DNA from: Streptomyces fagopyri
GTDB taxonomy: Bacteria; Actinomycetota; Actinomycetes; Streptomycetales; Streptomycetaceae
Direction: 5' to 3'
Assembly: GCF_009498275.1 (NCBI RefSeq)
Contig: NZ_CP045643.1
Location: 5,022,001-5,086,000 of the forward strand
DNA: 64,000 nucleotides
Shown piece after piece: positions 19,309 to 27,520 of the stretch. The notes below the pieces were generated by a model. The model searched no databases and was not told the DNA's origin. It was given only the letters and a program-made list of their open reading frames with translations. Made by a program: the position numbers and the translations under genes. Position 1 is the stretch's first letter. The number at the start of each line of letters is the position of its first letter.

Positions 19309-20208
19309 ATGAGCTCAGGTCCGGCAGGTCAAGTGACGGGATCTTCCCTTCGTCCATCCCTTGAGACGGCCTCGCGCGCCCCTTTGCGGAGGTTTCTGCG
19401 CACTGTCGACGGGGTGACGATCGACGCGGCGTACGACCCCGCGCGGGGGGCTGCCGATGACGTGACCGGGAGCCTGGCGATCGTCGTGGCGCACGGTTTC
19501 ACGGGCGGCCTCGACCGCCCGCACGTGCGCCGGGTGGTCGGTGTCCTCGGGCGGGACGCGGCGGTGGTCACGTTCTCCTTCCGAGGCCACGGTGGTTCCG
19601 GCGGGCGTTCCACCGTCGGTGACCGCGAGGTCCACGATCTGGACGCCGCCGTGGGATGGGCCCGTGAACTGGGGCACACGCGGGTGGCCACCGTCGGATT
19701 CTCGATGGGCGGGTCGGTGGTGCTCCGGCACGCGGCGATGCACGGGGAAGCAACCGACGAGCGAGGGGAGCGGGGGGAGCACGCGGAGCATGGGGGGCAC
19801 GAGGGGCGCACGGAGGCGCGTACGGACGCCGTGGTTTCGGTGAGTGCGCCGGCCCGCTGGTACTACCGCGGTACGGCTCCCATGCGGCGTCTGCACTGGC
19901 TGGTCACCCGACCGGCGGGACGGGTGGTCGGCCGTTACGGACTGCGGACGCGCATCCACTCCCGCGACTGGGACCCGGTACCGGCCTCGCCCGTCGAGTC
20001 GGTCCCGCTCATCGCGCCCACTCCGCTGCTGATCGTCCACGGCGACCAGGACGGCTACTTCCCCCTGGACCACCCGCGGATGCTCGCCGAGGCCTCCGGC
20101 GGCCACGCCGAACTCTGGGTGGAACACGGGATGGGCCACGCCGAGCACGCGGCCCGCGACGAACTGTTGGCCCGCATCGGTGCGTGGGCGGCTTCGGCCG
20201 CGGGCTAG
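19309..20208 (+). CDS. alpha/beta hydrolase
   Basis: The 299 residues show the nucleophile elbow GFSMGG (Ser132), acid Asp248 (HGDQDGYF) and His277 (GMGHAEH). The oxyanion region is AHGFTGG at 61-67. Residues about 146-172 form a charged low-complexity insert rich in Glu, Gly, Arg and His, just after the nucleophile helix. It is cytoplasmic (no signal peptide). The substrate is unknown; it could be an esterase or lipase-like enzyme. ATG 19309 begins the conserved-looking part. Confidence 0.85.
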   Translation: MSSGPAGQVTGSSLRPSLETASRAPLRRFLRTVDGVTIDAAYDPARGAADDVTGSLAIVVAHGFTGGLDRPHVRRVVGVLGRDAAVVTFSFRGHGGSGGRSTVGDREVHDLDAAVGWARELGHTRVATVGFSMGGSVVLRHAAMHGEATDERGERGEHAEHGGHEGRTEARTDAVVSVSAPARWYYRGTAPMRRLHWLVTRPAGRVVGRYGLRTRIHSRDWDPVPASPVESVPLIAPTPLLIVHGDQDGYFPLDHPRMLAEASGGHAELWVEHGMGHAEHAARDELLARIGAWAASAAG

Positions 20209-20230
20209 CCTGACCGTGTCCGCAGGATCC

Positions 20231-20300
20231 ACCGACGCGTGTATCCACTGACGCACGTATCCATTGACGCACGTATTCACGTATTCACTGAAGGCACGTA
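20231..20300. repeat. ~15-base tandem repeats upstream of the moaD-like gene
   Basis: Imperfect copies of GCACGTATCCATTGA, with variants such as GTATCCACTGAC and GTATTCACTGAA, follow one another. The stretch lies in the spacer before the MoaD-like gene and could affect its expression. Confidence 0.7.
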
Positions 20301-20352
20301 CCGACCGATCCGCCGGTCCACTGGATCCGCGGTCCACCGATTGAGGAACGAC

Positions 20353-20607
20353 ATGGCAAAGGGCACGGTGCGTTACTGGGCCGCCGCCAAGGCCGCGGCA
20401 GGTGTCGCCGAGGAGCCGTACGACGCGGGCACGCTCGCCGAGGCGCTCGACGGGGCCCGTGCGCGGCACCCCGGCGAACTCGTCGGCGTCCTGCGGCGCT
20501 GCTCGTTCCTCATCGACGGCGACCCCGTGGGTACCCGCGGGCATGAGACGGTACCGCTGGCCGAGGGCGGCACGGTCGAGGTGCTCCCGCCGTTCGCAGG
20601 AGGGTGA
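20353..20607 (+). CDS. MoaD/ThiS-family sulfur carrier
   Basis: The 84-residue beta-grasp protein ends in FAGG, the di-Gly tail that is adenylated and thiocarboxylated in molybdopterin synthase small subunits and related sulfur carriers. The length fits MoaD. GAGGAA precedes ATG 20353. No MoaE or other cofactor gene is adjacent, so the pathway (molybdenum cofactor or another sulfur transfer) cannot be fixed. Its stop overlaps a GTG in the frame of the next gene. Confidence 0.85.
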   Translation: MAKGTVRYWAAAKAAAGVAEEPYDAGTLAEALDGARARHPGELVGVLRRCSFLIDGDPVGTRGHETVPLAEGGTVEVLPPFAGG

Positions 20608-20615
20608 GCGACACG

Positions 20616-21929
20616 ATGAGCAACCAGCCGTACGAGCCCCGGTTCGAGCCCCCGCACGAGGGGCACGACCCGTATCAGCAGCCTCAGCAGCCTCAGCAGC
20701 AGGCCGACTGGCAGCAGCACACCCAGCAGTGGGAGGGCCAGACCTGGGAGACCCAGGTGCAGCCCACGACGCCGGCCGCCGACGCCGCGTACGTGCCGCC
20801 CCGGACGTCCGAGGGCCGGCAGGCGCCGCAGGGCCACCAGCAGGCATCCCAGGGCTACGCGGAACCGCAGGGCTCCGGGCATCCGCAGAACTCCGGTCAC
20901 CAGGGCTCCGGGCACGCGCAGGTCTCCGGACGTCCGCAGGGCAACGGGTACGCGCAGGGCACCCCGCACGCGCAGGCGTACGGGTACGGTGCCGCGGCCC
21001 GGCCGGTGCCCCAGGAACCCGCAGCGCAGGGCTGGGACCACGCCAGGCCCCAACAGCACCCCGAGGCGTCGTCCGCGCCCATGGCGGGGTCCGCCGCCCC
21101 GGCGGCCGGCGTCGCCCCGGGCGCCGAGGCCGCGTCCGGCTACGGACCCGCGACCGTCACCGGCAACGCCCGCGTCACCGACGCCCAGCGCGCCCGCGCC
21201 GAGGGCCGCTCGCCCGTCATCGAGCCCGGCATCCAGCCGGCCGCGCTCACCGCGGCGCTCGCGCTGCTGCTCGCCGGCACGGCGGCCATCGGGGAGTACG
21301 CCCTCGTCGTCCCGCTGGTGCTGCTGCAGGCCGTCACCGCGGCGGGCTGGTTCCGGCTGAACGGGATGTGGCCGGCCCGGCAGGGCATCGCGCTGGCGTT
21401 CCTGGGCGCGGTCACCGCCGACGTGGTGCTGCTCGCGGCCGGCCGGGAGAACGCGCCCGCCGCGATCCTCGGCACCCTCGGCGTGTGGGTCCTGCTCACC
21501 CTCGTCCTGCAACTGCGCAGCCACGCCGACCCGGACACCCGGATGTACGGCCTGATGGCGACCGTCGTCTCGGCGGCGCTGTCGGTCATCGCGGCAGGCC
21601 ACCTCGCGGCCGAGCCGGACGCCGTCACGGTGGGCGCCGCCGCGGTCGCGGTGGCGATCCTGGTCCGCGCGCTGCCGCTGCCCACCGCCGTCTCCGTGGT
21701 GGTGGCCCTGCTGGCCGCCACCGGCGCGGGATTCGTGGTCGGCGGCATGACGGACCTGGGCGGCCGGGGCGCCTTCCTCGGTCTCGGCGCCGGTGTGTGC
21801 GCGCTGATCGGCCACCGGGTCGCCAGTTACGACTACCCGTCGCGTTTTGTGCACTTCACGGCCGGTGTGGCTCTCCCGCTGGCGGCTGCCGCTCCGGCGG
21901 TCTATCTGCTGGGCAGGGCGCTGGGCTAG
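20616..21929 (+). CDS. polytopic membrane protein with Gln/Pro-rich N-terminus
   Basis: The first ~190 of 437 residues are low-complexity (Gln, Pro, Gly, His; for example runs of QQPQQP) and presumably cytoplasmic. The rest forms about eight to nine membrane helices with few charged residues. ATG 20616 has AGGAGG about 12 bases upstream; GTG 20604 overlaps the moaD-like stop but is too close to that site. No transporter signature was recognised. Confidence 0.8.
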   Translation: MSNQPYEPRFEPPHEGHDPYQQPQQPQQQADWQQHTQQWEGQTWETQVQPTTPAADAAYVPPRTSEGRQAPQGHQQASQGYAEPQGSGHPQNSGHQGSGHAQVSGRPQGNGYAQGTPHAQAYGYGAAARPVPQEPAAQGWDHARPQQHPEASSAPMAGSAAPAAGVAPGAEAASGYGPATVTGNARVTDAQRARAEGRSPVIEPGIQPAALTAALALLLAGTAAIGEYALVVPLVLLQAVTAAGWFRLNGMWPARQGIALAFLGAVTADVVLLAAGRENAPAAILGTLGVWVLLTLVLQLRSHADPDTRMYGLMATVVSAALSVIAAGHLAAEPDAVTVGAAAVAVAILVRALPLPTAVSVVVALLAATGAGFVVGGMTDLGGRGAFLGLGAGVCALIGHRVASYDYPSRFVHFTAGVALPLAAAAPAVYLLGRALG

Positions 21930-22172
21930 TTGGACAGCCGGTGCCGCTGCCGCGGCGGCCCGTGCCACCGCGGCGGGCGACGTCCGGGCATCCTCCGGGC
22001 GGCGCCCGGGCGGTGTCCGGGTCCCGCCGGCGAATCGGGACCCCTTCGCCGTTCGTCACAGATGATCGACAACCGCTCCGGAGGGCCCCGTCACGGGGTC
22101 CTTGGGGGTTAGGTTCACGCTGGACGGCCATGTCGGCCGCCCGGACCCGGTCTAGGTGAGGGAATCCCGAGC

Positions 22173-22928
22173 ATGCGCGCACTGCGAATAATTCTGGTCG
22201 TCACCATCATCCTGGGCGGGCTGTTCGTGATCGCGGACCGCGTGGCGGTCGGTTTCGCGGAGAACAAGGCGGCGGACCGGATCAAGAGCAGCGAGGGCCT
22301 CGCCACCACCCCCGACGTGTCCATCGAGGGCTTCCCCTTCCTCACCCAGGTGGCCGGCGGCGAACTCGACGACGTGAAGATCGGCATCAAGGACTACGAG
22401 GCGTCGGCGGAGGGCACCAAGGGCACCGCGGGGGGCGCGGGCACCATCCGCATCGACACCCTGAACGCCGAGATGCACGGCGTCAGCTTCAACGGCGGCT
22501 ACAGCTCCGCCACCGCGGACAGCGCCTCCGGCTCCGCGACCGTCTCCTACGCCGAACTGCTCAAGGCCGCCAGGTCCCAGCCCACGGATGTCGCCCCCGG
22601 CGTCACCGCGCAGGTCATCGGGCTCTCCGACGGCGGGAACGGCAAGATCAAGGTCGAGATCACGGCCACCGTCCTCGGCACCAAGCTGCCCCAGCCGGTC
22701 TCGGTGCTCAGCTCCGTCGCCGTGGTCGGGGGCAACACCGTCAAGGTGCACGCCGAGGGACTGCCCAAGCTGGGCGTGGACCTCGCCGAGGGCCGGATCC
22801 GCACGGTCACCGACTTCGAGCAGAAGATCGACGGGCTGCCGGGCGGCATCAAGCTCGACAAGGTCGAGGCGGCTTCGGACGGCGTGGACATCTCGGTGAA
22901 GGGTTCGGACGTCAAGCTCGTCGGGTAA
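22173..22928 (+). CDS. DUF2993 (LmeA-like) protein
   Basis: The 251 residues have an N-terminal membrane anchor or signal (about 4-25) followed directly by the DUF2993 domain, with VSIEGFPFLTQVAGGELDDV near residue 50. It lacks the long cytoplasmic tail of the paralogue at 5846, so it is the simpler, LmeA-like form. The domain should lie outside the membrane, where LmeA-type proteins are thought to handle lipid or lipoglycan substrates. A possible promoter with TAGGTT lies about 57 bases upstream. Confidence 0.88.
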   Translation: MRALRIILVVTIILGGLFVIADRVAVGFAENKAADRIKSSEGLATTPDVSIEGFPFLTQVAGGELDDVKIGIKDYEASAEGTKGTAGGAGTIRIDTLNAEMHGVSFNGGYSSATADSASGSATVSYAELLKAARSQPTDVAPGVTAQVIGLSDGGNGKIKVEITATVLGTKLPQPVSVLSSVAVVGGNTVKVHAEGLPKLGVDLAEGRIRTVTDFEQKIDGLPGGIKLDKVEAASDGVDISVKGSDVKLVG

Positions 22929-23016
22929 GAGGATTGACGGCTCCCCCCGGGACCGCGGTTCCGGCTGCGGCAGGGACGCGCGGCGCCCGCGCCGCGCGCA
23001 GTGGGCGGGAGTTGCA

Positions 23017-23068
23017 TCCGGAAGTGACGGCCGGAGACGGCGTCCGGAAGTGACGGCCGGAGACGGCG
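23017..23068. repeat. 26-bp exact tandem duplication
   Basis: A 26-base unit starting TCCGGAAGTGACGGCC occurs twice without a spacer, inside the 358-base gene-free region 22929-23286. That region otherwise shows only G/C-rich spacer up to the promoter of the leader peptide. Confidence 0.9.
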
Positions 23069-23249
23069 GTCGCGCGGGACAGCCGGCGGCGAGGCGCGGC
23101 TGTCCGAAAGGCGAGACAAGCCCGTCCGCACGGCAGATGCGCGGGGGACGCGCCACCGGTCGCCGGGGCCCGGCGACCGGACCGAAGTGGTTTTGATGGT
23201 CATCTCATCCCACATCCCGGACGATCCCATCTCATGATGCGACACGGCG

Positions 23250-23279
23250 GTGACATGTCCGGCTGTCCGTCCCTACGAT
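23250..23279 (+). promoter_or_regulatory. promoter for the leader peptide / sulfurtransferase operon
   Basis: GTGACA (23250-23255) and TACGAT (23274-23279) are separated by 18 bases, close to the main-sigma consensus. The start codon of the leader peptide follows 7 bases after the -10 box, so the transcript probably begins at or next to the ATG (leaderless). Confidence 0.6.
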
Positions 23280-23286
23280 CGGACGC

Positions 23287-23367
23287 ATGAAGCGACAGGC
23301 GGACCTCACGAAGCGGCGGGCAGTAGACCTGTGCCGCGTCGCCGCCATGCTCTGTCGCACCTTCTAG
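23287..23367 (+). CDS. cysteine-containing leader peptide (attenuator)
   Basis: This 26-residue ORF ends in TKRRAVDLCRVAAMLCRTF. It matches my recollection of a family of actinobacterial leader peptides found upstream of sulfur-assimilation genes, with two Cys codons near the end. Cys-codon stalling would let translation report the cysteine supply and control the downstream operon, as shown for Cys-rich leaderless short ORFs in mycobacteria. The A of ATG sits where transcription should start. G/C-rich sequence able to fold follows before the sulfurtransferase gene at 23509. Confidence 0.85.
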   Translation: MKRQADLTKRRAVDLCRVAAMLCRTF

Positions 23368-23508
23368 CGGGGGCGTTCGCCCATCCGCCCTGCCCCGGCC
23401 CTTCTGTGCCAGGGACCCCCGTGCGCGCCGCCCGGCCGAGCCGGGCACGACCGCGCACCCTCTCTCTAACGCACCGCCCCGCCGCAACTGCCCCGGAGGA
23501 GAAAGAGC

Positions 23509-24348
23509 ATGAGCCGCAGCGACGTCCTGGTAGACGCCGACTGGGTCCAGGCCCACCTGGACGACCCGAGCGTGGCCCTCGTCGAGGTCGACGAGGACAC
23601 GTCCGCGTACGAGAAGAACCACATCAGGAACGCGATCCGGATCGACTGGACCAAGGACCTCCAGGACCCGGTCCGCCGTGACTTCATCGACCAGGAGGGC
23701 TTCGAGAAGCTCCTGTCGTCGAAGGGCATCGGCAACGACACGCTGGTCGTCCTCTACGGCGGCAACAACAACTGGTTCGCGTCCTACGCCTACTGGTACT
23801 TCAAGCTCTACGGCCACGAGAGCGTGAAGCTCCTCGACGGCGGCCGCAAGAAGTGGGAGCTCGACTCCCGCGACCTCGTCGCCGAGGTGCCCGAGCGCGC
23901 CGCGACCGACTACAAGGCCAAGGCCCAGAACACGGCGATCCGCGCCTTCCGTGACGACGTGGTCGCCGCGATCGGCTCGCAGAACCTGGTCGACGTCCGT
24001 TCGCCCGACGAGTTCAGCGGCAAGCTGCTCGCCCCGGCGCACCTTCCGCAGGAGCAGTCGCAGCGTCCGGGCCACGTCCCGAGCGCGCGCAACATCCCCT
24101 GGTCGAAGAACGCCAACGACGACGGCACCTTCAAGTCGGACGACGAGCTCAAGGAGCTCTACGCCGACGAGCAGGTCGACCTCGCCAAGGACACGATCGC
24201 GTACTGCCGCATCGGTGAGCGTTCCGCGCTCACCTGGTTCGTGCTGCACGAGCTGCTCGGCGTGGAGAACGTCAAGAACTACGACGGTTCCTGGACCGAG
24301 TACGGCTCCCTGGTCGGCGTCCCGATCGAGCTCGGCGCCAACAAGTAA
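23509..24348 (+). CDS. cysA: thiosulfate sulfurtransferase (rhodanese, CysA/SseA type)
   Basis: The 279-residue two-domain rhodanese moves sulfane sulfur from thiosulfate to an acceptor. The N-terminal domain is inactive; the C-terminal domain carries the persulfide Cys233 in YCRIGERS. GGAGGAG precedes the ATG by about 8 bases. It is followed 29 bases later by sseC, the order also known for mycobacterial cysA2-sseC2, and the upstream Cys leader peptide fits sulfur-responsive control. The symbol follows actinobacterial usage and is not the sulfate-transporter ATPase of enteric bacteria. Confidence 0.94.
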   Translation: MSRSDVLVDADWVQAHLDDPSVALVEVDEDTSAYEKNHIRNAIRIDWTKDLQDPVRRDFIDQEGFEKLLSSKGIGNDTLVVLYGGNNNWFASYAYWYFKLYGHESVKLLDGGRKKWELDSRDLVAEVPERAATDYKAKAQNTAIRAFRDDVVAAIGSQNLVDVRSPDEFSGKLLAPAHLPQEQSQRPGHVPSARNIPWSKNANDDGTFKSDDELKELYADEQVDLAKDTIAYCRIGERSALTWFVLHELLGVENVKNYDGSWTEYGSLVGVPIELGANK

Positions 24349-24377
24349 CCTCCAAGGCCTGAAGGACGGAATCGAAT

Positions 24378-24665
24378 ATGTGTGGAGCGAAGGCCGGCGG
24401 CCCCGACGCGTCGACGATCAAGCCTGGTGAGACCACCATCCAGGGCCAGGTGACCCGCGACGGCGAGCCCGTCACCGGTTACGTGCGTCTGCTGGACTCG
24501 ACCGGCGAGTTCACCGCGGAGGTCCCCACCTCCGCGACGGGCCAGTTCCGTTTCTACGCGGCCGAGGGCACCTGGACCGTACGCGCCCTGGTCCCCGGCG
24601 GCACCGCGGACCGCACGGTCGTCGCCCGGACGGGCGGCCTCGCCGAGGTCGCCATCGCCGTCTGA
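24378..24665 (+). CDS. sseC: DUF1416 protein SseC
   Basis: The 95 residues start MCGAKAGGP, with a Cys at position 2, and form a predicted beta-sandwich. This family regularly accompanies the rhodanese gene in actinobacteria and is presumed to help in sulfur transfer, but its activity is not established. It lies in an operon with the sulfurtransferase and ends before a very strong terminator. Confidence 0.92.
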   Translation: MCGAKAGGPDASTIKPGETTIQGQVTRDGEPVTGYVRLLDSTGEFTAEVPTSATGQFRFYAAEGTWTVRALVPGGTADRTVVARTGGLAEVAIAV

Positions 24666-24688
24666 CGGCACCCGCAGCACCTTGAACG

Positions 24689-24739
24689 GCCGAAGGGCCG
24701 CGTCCCCGGGTCGAACGCCCGGGGACGCGGCCCTTCGGC
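24689..24739. terminator. 22-bp perfect stem-loop terminator
   Basis: The arms at 24689-24710 and 24718-24739 are perfectly complementary over 22 bp, with a 7-base loop TCGAACG. It ends the leader-sulfurtransferase-sseC transcript and should work in both directions. Confidence 0.93.
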
Positions 24740-24802
24740 ACGTCCGCGGGCGGTCCCGTACGGTCCCGCGCCGGACCGCTTCCGTGGACCTACTCTGGAC
24801 GT

Positions 24803-25063
24803 ATGTACGCACGACGGCGGCACGTGTACTTCGCCATGATGGGGACGTGCATCGGTCTCTTCGTCCTGGCCTGGGGAGTCGTGCGGATCTGGTCGATTCC
24901 CGCGGCCGTGGGGATGTGCGTGGTGGCGATGGTGATCCCGCCGCTCGCCGCGATGGTGGCCAACCGGCGCGGTCCCGAGGACCGCTGGTGGGACGACCCG
25001 TCGGGGGACCCCAAGTCCGACGAGTGGTGGGACGAGCTGGACGGGAAGAAGCGGCGGCCGTAG
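24803..25063 (+). CDS. DUF3099 small membrane protein
   Basis: The 86 residues have two membrane helices (about 8-28 and 32-52) and an acidic, Trp-rich tail (RWWDDP, EWWDEL). This matches the DUF3099 family of actinobacterial membrane proteins, which has no known function. It stands alone between a terminator and the convergent DsrE-like gene. Confidence 0.85.
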   Translation: MYARRRHVYFAMMGTCIGLFVLAWGVVRIWSIPAAVGMCVVAMVIPPLAAMVANRRGPEDRWWDDPSGDPKSDEWWDELDGKKRRP

Positions 25064-25112
25064 CGGCCGCGGCCCCGAGCCCCTCCGCGCACGTCCGGCC
25101 GGGGGCGGCCGC

Positions 25113-25475
25113 TCAGTAGACGAGCGCCTGCGTGTCGTCCGCGACGGCCTCCTGGACGAAGACCTGGGCGCCCGCGATGCGCACGCCCTCCAGCACGTCC
25201 TTCTCCGTGATGTCCCGGCGGGCCGCGCACTGGGTGCACAGCGTGATGCGGCCCGCCGCGAGGATCGAGTCGATCAGACCGGGCAGCGGGGCCGCGTGGG
25301 GAAGCTCGAACTCGGCGGCCCGGCCCGGCAGGGCGAACCACGCGGACTCCCCGGTCAGCCAGAGGGAGACGTCGACGCCGCTGGCCACGGCCACCGCCGC
25401 CACCGTGAACGCCTGTGAGCAGCGTTCCGGGGCGTCGGACCCGGCCGTCACCTTGATCAGGAGCTTCTTCGCCAT
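25113..25475 (-). CDS. DsrE-family protein
   Basis: The 120 residues show the DsrE/DsrF-like fold: LLIKVTAGSDAPERCSQAFTVA at the start, then VDVSLWLTGESAWFALPG and the CTQCAARR segment near residue 80 with two cysteines. DsrE-like proteins relay sulfur or act in small oligomers. The nearby sulfurtransferase operon makes a sulfur-related role attractive, though unproven. ATG 25475 lacks a clear ribosome-binding site, and the transcript may be leaderless. Confidence 0.85.
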   Translation of the reverse strand: MAKKLLIKVTAGSDAPERCSQAFTVAAVAVASGVDVSLWLTGESAWFALPGRAAEFELPHAAPLPGLIDSILAAGRITLCTQCAARRDITEKDVLEGVRIAGAQVFVQEAVADDTQALVY

Positions 25476-25505
25476 GGCTGCATGGTAGTCGGCGGAGTCC
25501 GAATC

Positions 25506-26522
25506 GTGATCAAGACCCATGCAACCCCGTGGCCCAGCCATGGGTCTCCTGTGCGCGCGGATACGGAATCCGTGCTTCGCGTTCTGTGGGGGGACGGGTT
25601 GGAAGTCGAGGCAGTACCCGAAACATCCGAAGCGGCCGAGGCGTCTGGGCAAGGACCTCAGGCACCACAGCCGCTCGAAGAGAAGACCGGGCTGACGCCC
25701 GGGGAGATGTCCGAGCAAGCGCCCGAAAGGGCGGCCGAACAGGCACCCGACGCGGCTGACGTGACCGGCGTATCTGACGCGCCCGACGTGTCTGACGTGC
25801 CTGACGCGACCGGCGTACCCGTCGTGCGTCGGCGTCGTCGCGGGCGTACGACCCTGTTGATCGCCACGGCCGCCGTGCTGGGGCTGGTCGCCGGTACCTG
25901 CGCCGGCTTCCTCGTCCAGGCCGACCGTGAGCCCACCGAGCTGCCGTCGCTCTCGCAGCCGGTGGTCGCCCAGGCGCGGGGAGCGGGTCCCGAACCCCTC
26001 TCGGCCGCACAGGACCGCCAGGTGAAGACCGACGGCGACCTCCGCAAGCTGCTGCTGAACCGGCCGAAGGGGACCAAGGAGTCGGACTTCGCACCGGGCC
26101 ACGACGGCTGGCTGGACCTCGCCGACTACGCGCACCAGCTCAGCGACTCGGACGACCAGTTCGGCGCGCTCGTCGGCAACGAGTTCCGCCGCGCGGCCGA
26201 CACCACGTGGCAGGTGGGCGACACGTACGACGTGGAGATCAGGCTCGTGCAGTTCCGCCAGGAGGAGAAACCCGCCGCCGAGGAATGGGCCGGCAACTGG
26301 AAGGTGGGCGGCCTTCGCGGCTGGTCCCTTCCCGGCACGGGCGAGGGCATGGTCTACGTCGCCGCGAAGCCGGAGACCGAGGCGGGATACCTGCCGGTGT
26401 ACCGAGCGGAGGCCCACGCCTCGCGCGGCGACATCGCCATGGAGATCTGGATCTACGACAGCAAGCCGATCCCGAAGAAGACGATCATGGATCTGGCCAG
26501 ACGGCAGATGGAGCGGCTGTGA
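25506..26522 (+). CDS. single-pass membrane protein, first of a coupled trio
   Basis: About 338 residues: a cytoplasmic acidic Ala/Pro/Glu-rich tail, a cluster of five Arg (VVRRRRRGR), one membrane helix (LLIATAAVLGLVAGTCAGFLV), then an extracellular domain of about 210 residues. GTG 25506 follows GGCGGAG; other in-frame starts exist (GTG 25482). The stop overlaps the next start as GTGA. The two following proteins share this architecture, so the three probably form one envelope complex. No known domain was recognised. Confidence 0.75.
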   Translation: MIKTHATPWPSHGSPVRADTESVLRVLWGDGLEVEAVPETSEAAEASGQGPQAPQPLEEKTGLTPGEMSEQAPERAAEQAPDAADVTGVSDAPDVSDVPDATGVPVVRRRRRGRTTLLIATAAVLGLVAGTCAGFLVQADREPTELPSLSQPVVAQARGAGPEPLSAAQDRQVKTDGDLRKLLLNRPKGTKESDFAPGHDGWLDLADYAHQLSDSDDQFGALVGNEFRRAADTTWQVGDTYDVEIRLVQFRQEEKPAAEEWAGNWKVGGLRGWSLPGTGEGMVYVAAKPETEAGYLPVYRAEAHASRGDIAMEIWIYDSKPIPKKTIMDLARRQMERL

Positions 26523-27520
26523 ACGAGCAACCGGCGAATCCGCTGGACGCGGGCGCCGTCCCCACGGCCGCGACGCCCGAGCCGGCCGCGACGCCCGAGG
26601 TGACGGCGACGGAGTCGTCCTCCGTGTCCGAGGTGACGGCGCCTGTGTCCTCCCCGGTGCCCGAGCAGGCGGTGGCCGAGTCCCTTGCCGCGCCCGGAAC
26701 GGCGGCGCCCGGGTCCGCCGACGGGTCCGGGGCGATCCTGCCCGAGCCCGCTCCGGCCAAGAAGCCCGTACGCCGTGGCCGTATCGCCGCCGTCGCCGGT
26801 TCCGTCCTGCTCGTCGCGGCTGTCGTCGGCGGCGCCGGCTACACCGTGGTGACCGTCCAGGACGCCGACCGGGACCCCGGCGCGCCGTCGTGGACCTTCC
26901 CGGTCCCCGCTCCCGACGAGGCCAAGAAGGCGAAGGCCTCCTCGGGACTCGCCGCGATGCTCGTGCCGTACGGCACCGAAGGCTGGAGCCGGGGACCGGA
27001 CATCGGCGAGTTCGGCTCCGACGCCTCACTGAGCGGGGCCGAGGCCACCGCTCTGCGCAAGGAGGCGCTGCGCGATCTGCCGCGTTCCCAGCGGCGGAGC
27101 CTGGAGAGGCAGATCGACAAGCAGCACACCAAGGGCATCGCGATGCGCAGCTACCTCAGCACCTCCAGCGGGTTCGACTCCACGCTGTACGCCCACGGCG
27201 CTTTCACCGTGAGCGTCGAGCTGGCCCAGATCGAGGACAAGGCGGCGGTGAAGAGCATCTCGACGTTCCAGAACGAGTTCTTCGGCGCCCTCAAGATCTT
27301 CCGCAAGGGGCCCGCGATCAAGGATCACAAGAACGCCAAGTGCTTCCTGCCGCCCAAGGACAAGGACGAGAAGCTCGACATGATGGTCTGCTCCGCCTAC
27401 CAGGGTGACGTGCTGGTCAGCGTGACCGCCTCCGCGGTCAAGCCGCTGGACACCAAGGGCGTCGCGATGCTGCTGCGCGAGCAGCTCGACCGCATCGCCG
27501 AGCCGGGGGAGGCGGTATGA
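26519..27520 (+). CDS. single-pass membrane protein, second of a coupled trio
   Basis: The 333 residues start with about 75 of low complexity (Ala, Pro, Thr, Glu, Ser), then VRRGR, one membrane helix (IAAVAGSVLLVAAVVGGAGY) and an extracellular domain of about 230 residues with two cysteines (KCFLPP, VCSAY). Its GTG start overlaps the upstream stop and its own stop overlaps the next ATG, so all three genes should be translated in step. No family was recognised. Confidence 0.78.
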   Translation: MNEQPANPLDAGAVPTAATPEPAATPEVTATESSSVSEVTAPVSSPVPEQAVAESLAAPGTAAPGSADGSGAILPEPAPAKKPVRRGRIAAVAGSVLLVAAVVGGAGYTVVTVQDADRDPGAPSWTFPVPAPDEAKKAKASSGLAAMLVPYGTEGWSRGPDIGEFGSDASLSGAEATALRKEALRDLPRSQRRSLERQIDKQHTKGIAMRSYLSTSSGFDSTLYAHGAFTVSVELAQIEDKAAVKSISTFQNEFFGALKIFRKGPAIKDHKNAKCFLPPKDKDEKLDMMVCSAYQGDVLVSVTASAVKPLDTKGVAMLLREQLDRIAEPGEAV

